Source: Glycine soja | Lineage: Eukaryota > Streptophyta > Magnoliopsida > Fabales > Fabaceae | DNA length: 64,000 nt | Reading direction: 5' to 3' | Assembly: GCF_004193775.1 (NCBI RefSeq) | Contig: NC_041005.1 | Location: forward strand, 4,590,501 to 4,654,500 | The notes under the pieces: generated by a model | The model's input: the letters and a program-made list of their open reading frames with translations, nothing else | The model's database searches: none | What the model was told of the DNA's origin: nothing | Made by a program: the position numbers and the translations under genes | Shown: in pieces, positions 1-12,023 of the stretch | Position numbering within the stretch: position 1 is the stretch's first letter | Layout of the letters: each line of letters starts with the position of its first letter

Positions 1-118
1 CTTTTATTCTCTTTATAGGTGACGAAGACATAATCGTTAAGGAAGAACTTTTCCCCAATTTGGTTGTGCATTAAATACATGAGCACATTCTTCACGTGAA
101 GAGACTTCACTTATCTTG

Positions 119-152
<34 letters not shown>

Positions 153-1730
153 TGGCAAACTGTGTATTGACAATTAATAAAAAAAATAGGTGTAATTGTT
201 TTACTGACCTTGCTAAGGAGGTTTTTTTTTTCTCATTTGCTCTTCATAAGGTATAATTGAACTAAGAGATTGACTTGATACATGTTTTTGGTAGTACCAT
301 GAAACAAACAAACATAGCTTTATAATAAATGCAACAGATATTCGAATAATAAGATAAATTAATATAACATTAAAAACTTAGTTGTGTTTTTAAGATCGTT
401 TACTTGATAATAATGTGTTAAAACGACATTGTCTAGGTATATATATATAAAGAAATTGAGTTTACTTTTTAATAAAACTTTGGACGTTTTTGTGAAAAAT
501 ACATGTTGTACGCTTTGTATATAAAATGTGTGTGGAGAGAGAGAGCACTTCTATAAATTTTAGGTAGTGTTTGATAAAGGAGAGAAAGTAGGTTGATTAG
601 AAAAGCAAAAATGATAAATAAGATTAAAAAAATAAGTTTTTGAGACTATTTAGTTTAAAAAAGAAAGAAAGAAATATTATTTATTTATTATTAATTTTAT
701 TATTGTTTACAATTATTATTATTATTATTTCCATCATCTTTTTAATATTTTTTTGCATCTTTACTCTTCCAAACACTCAACATTCTTTCACTTCTACTCT
801 TTCTTATTCTAACACACAATTTAGAGAGAGAGAGAAATTATTAATTCATCTAAAAAATTAAAAATGATAGAACTTTAATTAAAATTCTTAAAATTTTAAA
901 TTCTATAAAGTTCTTAAATACTTTATGTAAATTCATAAAGTTCTATGGAAGAAGCTTTGATCGCTTATTTTATATTAAGAATATTGTGTAATTTTTGTAT
1001 TGGGCCTTTGTTGTACTTTTCCGTTTTTTAATCTTTGTAATATTCGGCTTTTGTTTGGGTTTTTATGTAAGCTTTTATATTTGTGTTGTTTAGTTGAACC
1101 ATTAGCTGGTCTTTTAAGAATTGGCCTTGGCTTTTAGATTTGTAGTATAAATAAGCTAAATGTTAACTTTTTAATTAGTTTTGACTCATTTGAAATGAAA
1201 TAACATTTGTTGCTAATGAGAGTGCTTTTTTCTTTATTTTTGTATGAAACCTTAATTCTTATGGCCAAATTTTCTTAACTTACAAACATATTATGTTATG
1301 ATTATGGCATCGCATTCCATTTTTTTGTCTTTTCACTTTATTTTCCTTCATCTATTTGTGTTTTTGACCCGTAAAAGATGCTAAATTTGTGATGCATAAA
1401 AAGAAATTTTCGACACAATCACATACTAGATGATAATTTTTTATTGATTGATGACAATTAAAATTTATTTTGTGTTCTTACAAACATATATTACATTGCT
1501 TTGATGAGCATGTTCCCATATTCCAAGCACATTTCCTACCAAGTTAGTTTGATTCATATTGTTATTAATATTTGTCGAAAATTCAAAACATGACATAAAC
1601 AATATTAATTTAATGAAGGTTAATTATTATTGCATGGATTGAAAAAATAATAATGTCTCACAAAAATAATGGTGTTGACAAAATATGCCCATAATATATA
1701 CAACAATGTTCGCTCATAAAAGGTACTCGA
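1..1730. other. AT-rich intergenic stretch, no gene recognised
   Basis: No supported coding exon. A (GA)n tract lies at about 122-149 and several T- or A-runs occur. The first 70 bases contain a short open stretch after a TATAG that could be the end of an exon from a gene to the left, but it is too short to assign. Confidence 0.5.
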
Positions 1731-3505
1731 TCAAGAGCTCCCTTGTAAGAAATTTAGGATAATATTGTTGAATTCTCCTGGTTTTTCCATTTGAGGCACA
1801 TGGGGTGTTTCTTTTAACAATTCCAATATTGCATTCTTACTTATTACCCTGCAGTACGTTAAACAGAACCAATAATTCGTGTTAGTCACACGCCATGGCT
1901 TTACACCAATGAGCAATTATATACATAGTCAATTTCTTTTCCATTTCATTTCACCTCATTTTATATCTTTCTTTTCCTTTTTCATCACATCACTTATTTA
2001 TCTCTATATATGTTTTCTTTTTCTTTTTTCATCACATCACTTATTTATCTCTCTATATATTTTCTTTTTCTTCCGGTCTTTCTCTTCTTCCACCCAAAGC
2101 AAAGTGGAGCATATATACGTTGATATTTTTCCTATACTAATTCCACACTCGGGTTCTCACCAGCTAACAAGGTGCACTCTTTTATTTACTAATTAATAAA
2201 TACAGTTAATTCAGTTATAGATGGAAATGCCAATAGTTGAATGAAAAATCCAAATTAAAAAAAAATATAGAAGCATTTAATATATGTCATTTCGATTTAA
2301 AAAAATAAATTAGTTGGAGATAAGAAAGATATCATTTGGATTTGGAGTATAGAAGAAAAAACTACATTTCTCAATGAAAAACAAAGGCGCATAAAGTTAG
2401 AAGGATACTCTTTCGGTTCATGGGCCAGTTGCACGGGAAATATCCGGTCTTGTTCCCCCCAGACTTTGAGAACCTCCTGAGTTGATTAATATGAATCAGC
2501 CATGGTAACAATCGAATATCATGTTTTATTTACTAATGTGCATATATGAAAGTATGTATGTAAGTATGAGCTTTATGCATATGTATACTGTGCAATTCAG
2601 CAAAAAATAAATGTAGATACACTATGCTTACCTGTTGAAGAGGTGAAACATTTGAAGTATCATTCCTTCCGATGGTTATCCCTTTTAGAAGCTCCAATTT
2701 TTCCTTCTTATTTTCTTCCTATAATTCCTACAAACCATAAAAACCATGCATTAATGAAAATATAGAATTCTTAATTTTTAATATTTTATTTTCAAAATAA
2801 TTGTCACGCACTTATGGTTATGCCCACACATGCAAAAAATAGTCAAATTTCGGTTTTGCCAACCACATGGAACAAGGTACAGGAGACTTATTTTTTTGAA
2901 AATAAAAAATTAAACTAAACATTCACACATGCACACATATATGCATGTTATCACGTGAGGCATGTATAAAATGTACATATCCTTGAAAAAAAAAATGTTA
3001 AAAGATATTTCACTCATTTAGTTGAATAGCCATTCATATGGATAAAAAAATATCTTTATACAAGAGTATATAATTAATAGTCTAAAATATTTACTATGTC
3101 AACTAAAAGTCATTATAATTTATAAATAATGTAGGATGGTCAATGAATGACTTGATATATGGCGTAGTATAGAATTTCCCCGGCCGACTGGATCTCGCAT
3201 TTTTTTATCTTAAAAGTTTTTTTGGTTGGCAAAAATATATATTATATAAAAAAAATAAAAGAACCTCGTATAAAAGGTAACAAGTTCAAAGGCAGTGCAT
3301 ATGCCGACATTTTTTTATTTCAAAAGTAACCACATATCCACTGCTAACATGGAAAAGGTCTGTAAAAATTACAATGATTGATGGAAAGTAATTAAGTGAA
3401 CAAATTTCATTTTAATAATATGAGAATAATAAATTTTTAATCACTCAATCATATATATGAAAAATTAAGATTAAATATTAGTTAATAATCATGTAATACT
3501 TAAAA

Positions 3506-3508
<3 letters not shown>

Positions 3509-3567
<59 letters not shown>
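3509..3567. repeat. (TA)n microsatellite
   Basis: About 59 bases of uninterrupted TA repeats lying in the long first intron of the hydrolase pseudogene. Confidence 0.95.
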
Positions 3568-3569
<2 letters not shown>

Positions 3570-5095
3570 ACTATTCAAAATGACTTACCCATAATGGAAG
3601 ACGTAAAACAAACTCCTATATCCTAGCTTTTTTTTTATAGGTATAATTTCTTTTAAATTTGTTGCCTTGCTTTTAAAGCATAACACGTGAGGCTTGCTAG
3701 CATGTGTTTGGTTTAACATGTAAATCTTTTTCATCTCGAATGTAATTTTTAGATTCTCATAGTCAGCACTATGGACTCAAGAGTAAGGATGTATAAATAT
3801 ATATCTCTCTCTTTGAGAAAATTATGAGCATATATAGAGACATTTTATATTTTGCTTCCTTAATTTAATATATTTGAACTTGCTGTCCTCAATTTCTCAT
3901 TTTATTATCAAATTTAGGGCTGTTAAAAAAGCTAATTTTAAAAAAGTAGTTATAACTAGTTTTATATAACCAGTTATATAAAAGTAGTTATAAAATTAGT
4001 TTTATAAAAATAATTATTTTAAATAACTTATTTTTATTCATTTATAGCTGATTAGGTAATTAGTTTCAGGTATAACTTATTATATAATTAGTTTATTCAT
4101 AATTGGTTATATATTCATATTTTAAAAAAAATAATTGACTATATAAAATTATAGCTAATTATATAAAACTAGATAGTTATAATATTCACTTATAATTTAA
4201 TTGTTTATTATTAGTCATGGTTATAGTTATGTAAATTCTCAAATCATAATTATTCCTAATCAAATCTTGGTTTTTCAATGACAAACTTATTTATTACATT
4301 TCATTTCCATTGGATTCAATTAGATATTTAATTTCATCCCATGATAATAATAATAATAATAAATGATAATAATAGTAATTTATCATACCAGCACTGAATC
4401 CCACCAAAAGGTCTCGTGCACCTTTTTTTTTTAAAAAAAATGATTTTCCCACGGCTTAGAGCACTAGATCTGCCACCGCTAATGTTGTAGTTTGTATATC
4501 CCAACCGTTACTTTCTTTTTCAACGAGTTTCACGTGTCGTATGTGATTTTTAGAAGTTACTTGTTATAGCTTCCACATCGATCTCATACTTAATTCCTTC
4601 TTTCACAACTAGTTTCTAAACACGGTATAGTGTTTTGAAAAAAAAAGAAAATCCATGCACATTGGAAATTAAAATAAAGTGAGAAAGAAGAAAAAGAGAT
4701 GGAACTTACATCTAAGAAGGACACTAGGCTTGTAGACGGAGAGGGACATCAATTTTCGCAATTGGTGCGGTTTAGTAGGCAACATGAGATCATCGTCATG
4801 TTAACACCGGAGCTAGCAATAACTACTTTTTGCACCCTCTCTTTACCCAACATCTTCGCCACCATGCCCCATAGCTGGTCCCCACCACGTGGAATTTTTC
4901 TACCTCAAAGCTTGCCCACCGACGTTGCCTGAAACATTTCGCTCCTTCGTGTGCGACCCTCCGAAGAATACCAGATTGAAGTGTGGGGCCAGGAACTTCA
5001 CCTGCGGCACCACTGCCACGTGGCCGCGGGCCCAAACCCGTGGATCAGAACCAGGGAGGGCTTCTGGGAGGCTTTGTTTCTCGGGCCCCAAAATG

Positions 5096-5635
5096 TTCAT
5101 CGTTTTTTCACGGTCCAGCATTTTTATTGTGTACCCAACAAAAGTACTCTTGTTAATATATGGATTCTCACTCATGAATAATGTGGATTGTGAATATCTA
5201 AGTTTTGTGTCCTGGATTATTAGATCATATTCTAACAAACTGAGTTAATATATTAATTATATTATAAAATAATTAATGTTATTATATATAATATTAATAT
5301 ATATTTAATATATATAATACAAATTTATATAATAAATTTTATAATAATTAATTTTGATCTAATAATTAATTTTTTATACATATAAAATTTTATTAAATTT
5401 ATAATTTTTATTTAAAATTGATATATATATATATATTATTAGATTAAAATTAATTAGAATAAAATCAAAATCAGAAATTTATTTAATATAATAATTATAA
5501 AAAACTATAATTAAATTTATTTAAAAAAACATTTTTAATGTTTTTTTTAATCTGGGATACGGAATTGCAATATGATTCATAGTTTATTAGCATTTTGAAA
5601 TTTACAAAAATTTGCTGGAAGTACAAGGAATTGTC
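5096..5635. other. AT-rich insertion splitting exon 1 of the hydrolase pseudogene
   Basis: Homology to exon 1 of the intact copy runs up to about 5095 (equivalent of about 8788) and resumes at about 5635 (equivalent of about 8795). The 540 bases between have no counterpart there. They are mostly A and T, with many ATATAT and TTAATTA blocks from 5240 on. I could not find clear terminal inverted repeats or a target duplication, so the origin is open. Confidence 0.65.
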
Positions 5636-6433
5636 TTGTTTCTCCATCCTCGTCTACGCTCAGGCCTGCGACCAAAGCCCAACGCTCGTGAAACATCGTC
5701 GGATGTACTTGCTGTACAAGGACACGAAGCTAAATGACGACGAAGGCATCTTCGAATTGAATTGGCTTTGTTCTTTGTTCGAGATCATAGATTAATTAGT
5801 ATTTAATTTTTTAACCATTTATGTTAATTGAAGGGATCGAGAATGCATCATCCCTTTTGTTTCGGCTTATTTACGGATAACCACGTTTGTTTCTCATAGG
5901 CTCTGCCACTAGCTAAAAGAATTTGCTTTGTACCTTTCTTGATTGTATATAGTGTGTATTTAAATGAGGTTGATAAAATTGATTTTGAATAAAATTACTT
6001 TTGTAAATCTGATTTTAGTTAAAATTAATTTTATATTATTTTTTAACGTGAAATCAAATAAATAAAAATGTATTCAAAAGTCATTCTACTAAGAATCAAT
6101 TTTTTAACATCAAATTAAACAGACACATAACCAACTTCCTCGGTATAACTTTATATTTCATATGCATGCATGTACGATGATAATCTTATAATTAACCATG
6201 AATGACGCAAAAAAATCTGTCTTATAACTACTTTATGGACTAGTTAACTTGTGGGGGATTCCCAAGTATAATTTAAAACAATAGTATAATTGCAGAAATA
6301 TATAAAATATTAGAGGTCACTCTAACAATAGCATGCGAGTTTTGGTTTTCGTATTCGCTTGTTGTAGCACTTCTCGTTCACATGTAGACAGATTATGCTC
6401 CTAATGTATATAACAATGCTTTTAAAAAATTAC

Positions 6434-8900
6434 TCAAGAATGCTCCTGTAAGAAATTTAGGAGAATGTTGTTGAATTCTCTTGGCTTTTCCATTTGAGGC
6501 ACATGGGATGCCTCCTTTATCAATTCCAATCTTGCCTTTTTACTGATTATCCTGCAAAATTTTAAATAGAAGCCAAAAATTCCTGTTACTCATACGGTCA
6601 TGGCTTTATACAAATATCTTTAGAGAAGGAATACCCCACAGTTCTTACTCTTTAACATTGTACTCTTTTACTAATTAATATCGCCAATTCAATTATAGAA
6701 GGGGATATCAATGGTTGAATAAAATTAAAAAATTATAAAAGCATTCACTAGAAGTCATTTCGATTTGGAACTCAGAAGAAAAAAACCACATTTTTGAAGG
6801 AAAAAACAAGACTTGCACAATTAGAAACATACTCTTTTAGTTCGTGGGCCAACTTCAGCGGAAATATTCGGTCTTCTTCTCCCCAGACTATGAGAACCTC
6901 CTGGGTATGAATAATATAAATCAGTTATTGAATATCAAATTTTATTTATTTACTAATATGTATGTATTGGGGTAGGTATATAAGTAAATAAACATGAGCT
7001 TTATGCACATAGATATATACTATGCTTACTTGTTGAAGAGGTGAAATTCTTGAAGTATCATCCCTTCCGACGGTTAACCCTTTCAGAAGCTCCATTTTTT
7101 CCTTCCTATTTTCTCCGTATAATTTCTACAAATCATAAAAATAATGTATTGAGGAGAAATATAGAAATATTAATTTTTAATATTTTTTAATTTTCAAAAT
7201 AGTTGCTATGCCCTCACAGGTGCACAAAATAGTCCATTGTTGGTGTTGGCAACTCCATGAAATAAAGTAGAGGATAAAGTTTTAAAAACAAGTAGATTTA
7301 GATTTTAGATCAACATTCACACTTGTGTGCATATTATGCGTGACATGATATAAAATATACATATTCTTGAAGAACACCTTTCAATACAAGGATTTGATTC
7401 TTCATATTCTAAAATTTATTAAAAATTATAACATTTTATAGGTTTCACTTTTTATTTGATGAACTTCAGTTATGATTTTATAATTTTTAGTAAATTTTAA
7501 CCAATAATAAAAAATATGTTAAAGAATATTTTGCTAACACCCCTCTTAACCAATAAAAAAAAAGCTAAAAAGTGTTACTAAAACTTCTTTTGAGGGTAAT
7601 TTTAAAAAAAAAAAAAGTTAAAAAAGTGTTAGCAACACACTTGTTTTCTCCTCTTTTTTTTCAGTCCATTTTCTTTCTTTCTCATCATATCACTTATCAA
7701 TTTTTCTCTTTCTTTTCTTTTTCTGTTTGTGTCTTTCTCATACAGCTATCCACCCCAAAACTAAGATGGATGTTTTCCCCTTTTTCCTCAATAACCTAAA
7801 ATATCTAGTACGTATATTAAAATTCATACTAAGTTAGAGTTCTTCTTCTTCTTCTTCTTTTGTTTTGGTATTGTATGGGGCTTAAAGCCCAAAAGAAAAA
7901 CTACGCAGGAATACTACGGGAAACACGTACTAATGCCTTAGGAATCTACTAAAAGCAACTAGTTTCTTCACATTCCAATGACGTGGTGCTTTGCCTCACA
8001 GACGTCCCAACTCTATAAATAGAATATGTTCTTAGTCATGCTAAGTTGCTAACATATGCTTTCTATTCCTTGATGTTACTTTATTGAAACACCACTCAAG
8101 CATCATCGTGCCTTTACAGGAAACAAATTATGCACTCTGCTAATAGAGAGGAGCATTGACAAAAGTGAGATTGAAACTTGGAGTCTAGGGATGTTTGCAG
8201 TTCAATTTACAATGACTTTTAAACAAAAGAAATTTAATGATTTGTTTGAATAAGTTTCCGAATAAATACTTACAGCCAAGAAGTCCCGGAGTAAAAAATC
8301 AGGCAAGAGTTGGGGAGGCTTGTGGATGGAGAACTTCATCAATATTCGCAAGTGTTGTGGCGTAGGAGGCAGCATCAGATCCTCAATCTTCTCCAGTTGC
8401 GCCCTCTGCACCAACGCCACGTTGCTGCTCTTGATCATGTTCACACCGGAGCTAGCAATAACCACTTTTTGCACCCTGTCTTCACCCAACATCTTGGCCA
8501 AATTGTAAGCCACCATGCCCCCATAACTCGTCCCCACCACGTGGAACTTCTCAACCTCCAACTTGTCCAAAAGCTTCCCCACCGACGCTGCCTGAAACGT
8601 TTCGCTCCTTTCGCTGGACTTGGTGCTCGATCCTCCGAAGAATATTAGGTCCGGAACGTACACGTTGAAGTGAGGGGCTAAGAATTGGACCTGTTTGCGC
8701 CACTGCCATATGGACTCCGGCCCAAACCCGTGGATCAGAACCAGGGAAGGCTTCTGGGCCGTTGGGTTTGTCGGGGCCCAGAAGTGGAGCGTGGATTCGT
8801 CGTCCACTCTAAGCGTCTGCGATGAGAGCCCCGCGCCCGTGAAGCAGCGTCGGAGGTAGAGGCTGTACACTGACACCAGGCTTAGAAATGAGGGAAGCAT
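6434..8900 (-). CDS. Alpha/beta-hydrolase fold protein
   Basis: Four coding exons on the minus strand: 8900-8274, 7125-7030, 6900-6833 and 6551-6434, all with GT-AG introns. They total 909 bases, or 302 residues. The start ATG at 8900 opens the long exon-1 frame. The sequence shows an oxyanion-hole HGFG at residues 57-60, the nucleophile elbow GTSYGG with Ser125, an acid-loop VWGEEDRIFP in exon 3 and the terminal catalytic His in SHVPQME in exon 4, so the Ser-Asp-His triad is complete. The family resembles bacterial meta-cleavage product hydrolases and a plant group of esterase-like proteins whose substrates are mostly unknown; I cannot name a substrate. The N-terminal 30 residues are moderately hydrophobic, without an obvious signal peptide. 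A decayed duplicate lies directly downstream at 1731-5749. Confidence 0.88.
7531..7635. repeat. Short inverted repeat (MITE-like) in hydrolase intron 1
   Basis: TTGCTAACAC at 7531-7540 is matched by its exact reverse complement GTGTTAGCAA at 7626-7635, enclosing about 85 bases of A-rich sequence. The termini suggest a small non-autonomous DNA transposon, but no clear target duplication is seen. Confidence 0.5.
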
Positions 8901-10243
8901 CTTTCTTCACTCTTCGATTCAATTCGATTGCTCCTTTCTTCTTCGAGATAACAACTTATTTCTATTATTATATTAATAATTGGCTCACGTCAGAGGAAAA
9001 TTCAACAACTTGAATGTCATTCTCAGTGTGTTTCTTGATCACGGTCAGCATCGAATGATATTTTATAAGAGTAAAGATAATTTTTTGTTAATAATATTTT
9101 CATTCTTCTTTGTTATATTATTTAATTTATCTCTTTCATGTGTATAATTCCTTTTATTTCTTGGTGATTGGTAATTAGTCAGCTTAAATTAAGACAAATA
9201 TATGTCATTGTTTTTTTTTTTTTTTCTTTACATGGAAAGTGATGGAATGGTGAAAAATTAAAATAAAAGCTGAATGTTATAATTGATAACTTGTTGGGAG
9301 ATGAATTATTGGTGGGGGCGAATATTTCACTAAGAATTTATTTCCATGGTGGAAGAGTGTCGAAACTTAGTTGGGGGAGGGCATCGCTGATGTATCAGGA
9401 CGGTGACCCACAACGGAAACCTTCACCCAACCCCTAAATTTATAATACCATTAATACGGTATGCTGCTTTTCCGAATAATTTGGTAGGCATTTATTAAAA
9501 TTATCAACAAGTGAATAAATTACAGATATAACTCTCGTACAAATACCAAATTTGCTTCTTTTTTTTTCCTTTGCCTTTTGTGTGTGTGTGTGTGTGTTTT
9601 ACAACAATTAATTATATTAATAGTTTTGCTGGCTTAAATCTTTGAGCACTTTCTGGCCATTGACTTTCATCAATCAGCCAACAACTCTACAAAGTAGTCT
9701 CCTTATGTGTTCCAATAATGTGTTCATCACTCAAAATTGCACCAGATGTGTTGTAGCCAAAGGGGGTCATTTGAATGTCTAAGGCCACAAAGAGGAATGA
9801 CCTGTCCAAAACATCTCATACTCTGTGACCTCATTAGGTCAGGCCCGTTATTGCGCACTAGTTTACTAGAGAGGGTGTCATGTCAATTTCGGCTTATATA
9901 GGGAATTTCTTACTTACTGCGCACCAGTATTGCTTATGTGCTTTGCCGTTGAGTAATGTGATCAAAGCTTCATTCAATATCTCGATCACATTCTTAACGA
10001 TCTCACTAGAGAAGCATGTGCAGCTGATCTAACAGATTGCATGCATGAATGAATACATTTATTGGTTCCGCTTGATAAGGATATCCCATAGAATTTAAAT
10101 ATATAAAATTAACGGGACAAAATATACATATTCAAGATATTTATATGTAATTTTTAAAAAATAAGGAGTGTATTTGCAATTGAAGTATGGATTTGCCACC
10201 GTCTAATTGGAGTGACTTTCATGCTTTTGCGTGTGCACGTACA
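8901..10243. other. Intergenic region upstream of the hydrolase
   Basis: This holds the presumed promoter of the hydrolase gene, which is read leftwards from 8900. A (TG)n tract lies at about 9580-9597 and a T-run at about 9210-9225. I see no coding exon or RNA gene. Confidence 0.5.
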
Positions 10244-10760
10244 TTTTTTTTTTAAATGGAAATTATATTAAATCCAAAATGATACAATAATAAATAGGAC
10301 ATATCTCGCAGTTAGAAAAAATAAAAAGTCTTCCTAATACAAGAAGACCTATATCAAGATGTTAAAACAAATACAACATGTGCGTTTATCTATACATAAA
10401 AAACTTAATCGTGTTAATAACCTCTATTACAGAAAATTAATAAACTTCAAAAATCAGTTTGTTTATAGACAGCCGATGCAGTAAACTGTAATTACTATAG
10501 TCAGACAACAAAATTTTTCTTGAACACATGATTTGGATCTGCCCCTAATTAAATAGTTAGTAATGTGCTGCAAAGAAGTGAAACGTTTGCGGAAAGAAGC
10601 CAAATCACGAATATGAACCCAAACTTGGAGAGATTTCCTCCAAGAAAAGAACAAATGAGTATTTGACTCCACCTCGTTATAGTACTTATGCATGTTAAAT
10701 TCTTTTCTTTGTAGGCTATATTTGATAAGATTTTTTAACCACATCAGATCATGCTTGATA
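10244..10760 (-). mobile_element. LINE retrotransposon 3' remnant
   Basis: On the minus strand the open stretch 10744-10463 reads like the zinc-binding reverse-transcriptase tail (zf-RVT) of plant LINEs. It has a motif of the type HLFFSWRKSLQVW, then a TVYCI segment equivalent to the usual VYHIW..RN. Further down, broken frames resemble the LINE terminus, and the element ends in a poly(A) seen as T-run 10244-10253 on the plus strand. Everything upstream of this C-terminal portion is missing (5' truncation), and several stops and shifts have accumulated. No target duplication was found; the 5' side abuts the chloroplast-derived insert. It is not a functional gene. Confidence 0.6.
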
Positions 10761-11021
10761 GGATGATTACTGAGGACTTTGGATCTACGCTTCTACTTTT
10801 TTTCTTTAACCTTATTAACTAAAAAAGGTTAACGAATAAAAGAATTCTATATTCTATATATAGAGATATAGAAAATAAATAAAATTCAATTTGTTATAAA
10901 TACTTAAAATAAAAAAACTAAATTAAGAAATTAAAATAAATAATTGAAAAATTAATTAAAAATTCTAGATTCATTTTATAAGAAAAAATATAGATTCAAA
11001 TAAAATAAATAGAGAATATAA

Positions 11022-11071
11022 GCGACTAGCGGGAATCGAATCCGCATTGTTAGCTTTGAAGGCTAGAGGCT
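11022..11071 (-). pseudogene. Plastid trnG-UCC 3' exon, nonfunctional nuclear copy
   Basis: It contains the T-arm GGATTCGATTCCCGC (plastid form GGGTTCGATTCCCGC) and the anticodon arm, where the usual CTTCCAAGC reads CTTCAAAGC, altering the anticodon. The 5' exon is absent. Intron domain V with the hairpin GAGCCGAATGAAAC...GTTTCATGTTC lies just upstream, at 11156-11122. Confidence 0.75.
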
Positions 11072-11431
11072 ATAATCAATGTTGATTCATCATTTTGATT
11101 TTAATTTAACGTCTTTAATTCAAAACTGAACATGAAACTTTTGTTTCATTCGGCTCCTTTATAGAAAAAAATTAAGAAATGGAAAATGAAAAAATTGACT
11201 CATAATATTTATGTCAGTCTTTTTGTTTTGTATGAATAAGTTTAAAACACCTTATTTTTTAGATGATCTCCTAGGAAAACAGGATTATAATAATCTCTTT
11301 TTTTTCTAGTTACTTTGCTCTCTATTTCTATTTAATAGAATCTTTAGAAAAAACATAAATCTTTAGGAAAAGGATAAATAAAATAAAAAGAAAAGATATA
11401 AATTGCATATATTTGCATATATGCAAACAAT

Positions 11432-11465
11432 TTGCGTCCAATAGGATTTGAACCAATACCAAGGT
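11432..11465 (-). pseudogene. Plastid trnR-UCU 3' fragment
   Basis: The T-arm and acceptor 3' half of trnR-UCU are recognisable (ending in CCTATTGGACGCA on the minus strand), with one or two changes. The anticodon and D arms are missing, so it cannot be a working tRNA. Confidence 0.7.
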
Positions 11466-12023
11466 TACACGGGACACATTAAGATTCTCACATGTAGACA
11501 CAGTAGGGAGCCACACATATTAGAAGAGGAAGATCTGCACATGATGTTTCAATATTTTCATTGTACTTCATCTTAGTTATATTATTTTGTAATGACATAT
11601 CTATTACTTATAACAAATATTTTCGCCTCACATTCTATTTATTAAGTAATTAAAATAATAAATTTATTTAAAACAAATTAAAAATTAAATTCCAGAATTA
11701 ACTAAATTAAATACATTGATATGAACATTTTGTTTACAAATTATTCTTCTCATAAAAATTGTTGAACACACAATAAATAAATAAATTATGTTACAGAAAA
11801 TAGTTTCTATAATTTATTTTGACAGAATTAATATACTACAATAACTAGTTTCCATATGATTTTATTTCAAAAAAAAATAATTTTCGTAAAATAATTTTGT
11901 CAAAAAGTCTTGGGAAGCGGTGCGAATAAGAGAATTGTGTGAGTAACATGGGACCGCAAATAGATTAAAGGAGCCCATTTAGTAGCTACCTAGTTTGCCC
12001 TTAAGAAACATATAGTTTGCATG

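Larger units (their letters stand above)
1731..5749 (-). pseudogene. Alpha/beta-hydrolase pseudogene (decayed tandem copy)
   Basis: This is a broken duplicate of the intact hydrolase gene at 8900-6434, on the same strand. Exons 2 (2727-2632, 96 bp), 3 (2476-2409, 68 bp) and 4 (1848-1731, 118 bp) have exactly the lengths and splice phases of the intact copy and keep AG acceptors and GT donors. The third codon of exon 2 is TAG (2721-2719) where the intact copy has a Tyr codon TAC. Exon 1 is badly damaged: its start region lies near 5749-5640 and its remainder at about 5095-4705. The two parts are separated by roughly 540 bp of unrelated AT-rich DNA, and there are internal deletions, one removing about 55 bp around 4795. 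The C-terminal end still encodes the motif HVPQMEKPGEFNNIILNFL. A stable full-length hydrolase cannot be made. A transcript is still possible because the splice sites survive. Confidence 0.85.
10810..11470 (-). other. Chloroplast-derived nuclear insert (NUPT) with trnG and trnR pieces
   Basis: On the minus strand it contains the 3' part of plastid trnR-UCU (11465-11432), about 270 bp of AT-rich spacer, then the 3' end of the trnG-UCC group II intron (11156-11122) and trnG exon 2 (about 11071-11022), followed by spacer. In plastomes trnG precedes trnR on the same strand, with a short spacer between them. Here trnR comes first, about 360 bp upstream, so the insert is rearranged or made of two fragments. 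Scattered substitutions show that it is not recent. Outer borders are approximate. Confidence 0.75.

Noticed and set aside
1..70. Short open stretch after a TATAG that could be a last exon
   Set aside because: Only about 17 codons, no family resemblance and no neighbouring exon to test phase.
640..861. 73-codon frame
   Set aside because: Built from low-complexity AT and T-rich sequence; no real gene features.
3900..4290. Repeated GTTATAACTAG/TTATATAA phrases suggesting a transposon
   Set aside because: Suggestive of an AT-rich element, but no terminal repeats or target duplication could be defined.
11022..11465. tRNA genes in the region
   Set aside because: They are plastid trnG and trnR pieces lacking essential arms and with mutations; not functional nuclear tRNAs.
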